From positions 10,361,129 through 10,425,128 of the forward strand of contig JAEMBT020000007.1 in NCBI GenBank assembly GCA_018873245.2: DNA of 64,000 nucleotides, read 5' to 3'. The notes under the pieces are model-generated. The model was not told the DNA's origin and ran no database searches. It saw nothing but the letters and a program-made list of their open reading frames with translations. Source of the DNA: Archegozetes longisetosus (taxonomy: Eukaryota; Arthropoda; Arachnida; Sarcoptiformes; Trhypochthoniidae). Positions 63,756-64,000 of the stretch are shown one piece after another. A program made the position numbers and the translations under genes. Within the stretch, counting starts at the first letter, position 1; the number at the start of each line of letters is the position of its first letter.

Positions 63756-64000
63756 ACAATTCATTGACTATTTAAGATAAACTGACAGCTTCAGCACTTT
63801 TAAACTAGTGGTCAAAATTAGTTTCTCTGCAACAAATGATCATTTGATTGTAAATTCAAATTTAAAAATCAAACTATGATTCAACTCAAATCGAAATTTT
63901 TATTGAATAATTCAACCAAATGATTAAAATATTGAATATAAAACCGACTATTGAATCAATGTTTCAGTTGTCTCAAATTAGTGGTCTTCAAGTTTGAGAT

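Overview
The window looks like an AT-rich arthropod nuclear genome, probably a chelicerate and possibly a mite. The evidence is a chordin/Sog gene, a Golgi alpha-mannosidase II and SMG8, all with short GT-AG introns, and DNA transposons of hAT, mariner/Tc1 and Merlin type. The taxon is an inference; no rRNA, tRNA or mitochondrial marker was seen. There is no operon, CRISPR array or prokaryotic feature.

Layout. 1-4.4 kb: AT-rich DNA with no recognised gene. 4.4-17.0 kb (minus): a complete 15-exon chordin (BMP antagonist) of about 621 residues, with four VWC domains but only one CHRD domain and a long first intron. Its upstream side carries a (CT)44 tract. 20.8-27.5 kb (minus): a complete four-exon Golgi alpha-mannosidase II, about 1175 residues. 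27.5-35.7 kb: intergenic, with one probable cytochrome P450 relic and a MITE-like inverted repeat. 35.7-39.2 kb (minus): a complete six-exon SMG8, about 966 residues, a factor of nonsense-mediated mRNA decay. 41.4-41.9 kb (minus): an intronless 156-residue orphan gene.

From about 39.6 kb to the end the character changes to a dense, nested transposon graveyard. It holds four short hAT derivatives, each with an 8-bp target-site duplication. Three of them keep only the hAT C-terminal dimerisation domain. It also holds a broken, partly palindromic Merlin element, three copies of a fold-back MITE, a TA-flanked MITE, a decayed mariner, and a long-TIR Tc1-like element nested in another inverted-repeat element. 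A 3.1-kb TIR element encodes a transposon-type protein of the widespread arthropod DUF7869-like kind. Two host genes sit inside this zone. One is a caspase-like gene with a one-base frameshift, an in-frame TGA and a fold-back MITE inserted in its last coding exon. The other is the 3' part of a 17-beta-HSD12-type short-chain dehydrogenase, whose splice acceptor lies about 14 bp from a transposon end.

The genes do not form a pathway. Chordin acts outside the cell, mannosidase II in the Golgi and SMG8 in cytoplasmic mRNA surveillance. All exon joins were deduced by reading-frame and splice-site consistency; no transcript evidence was available.
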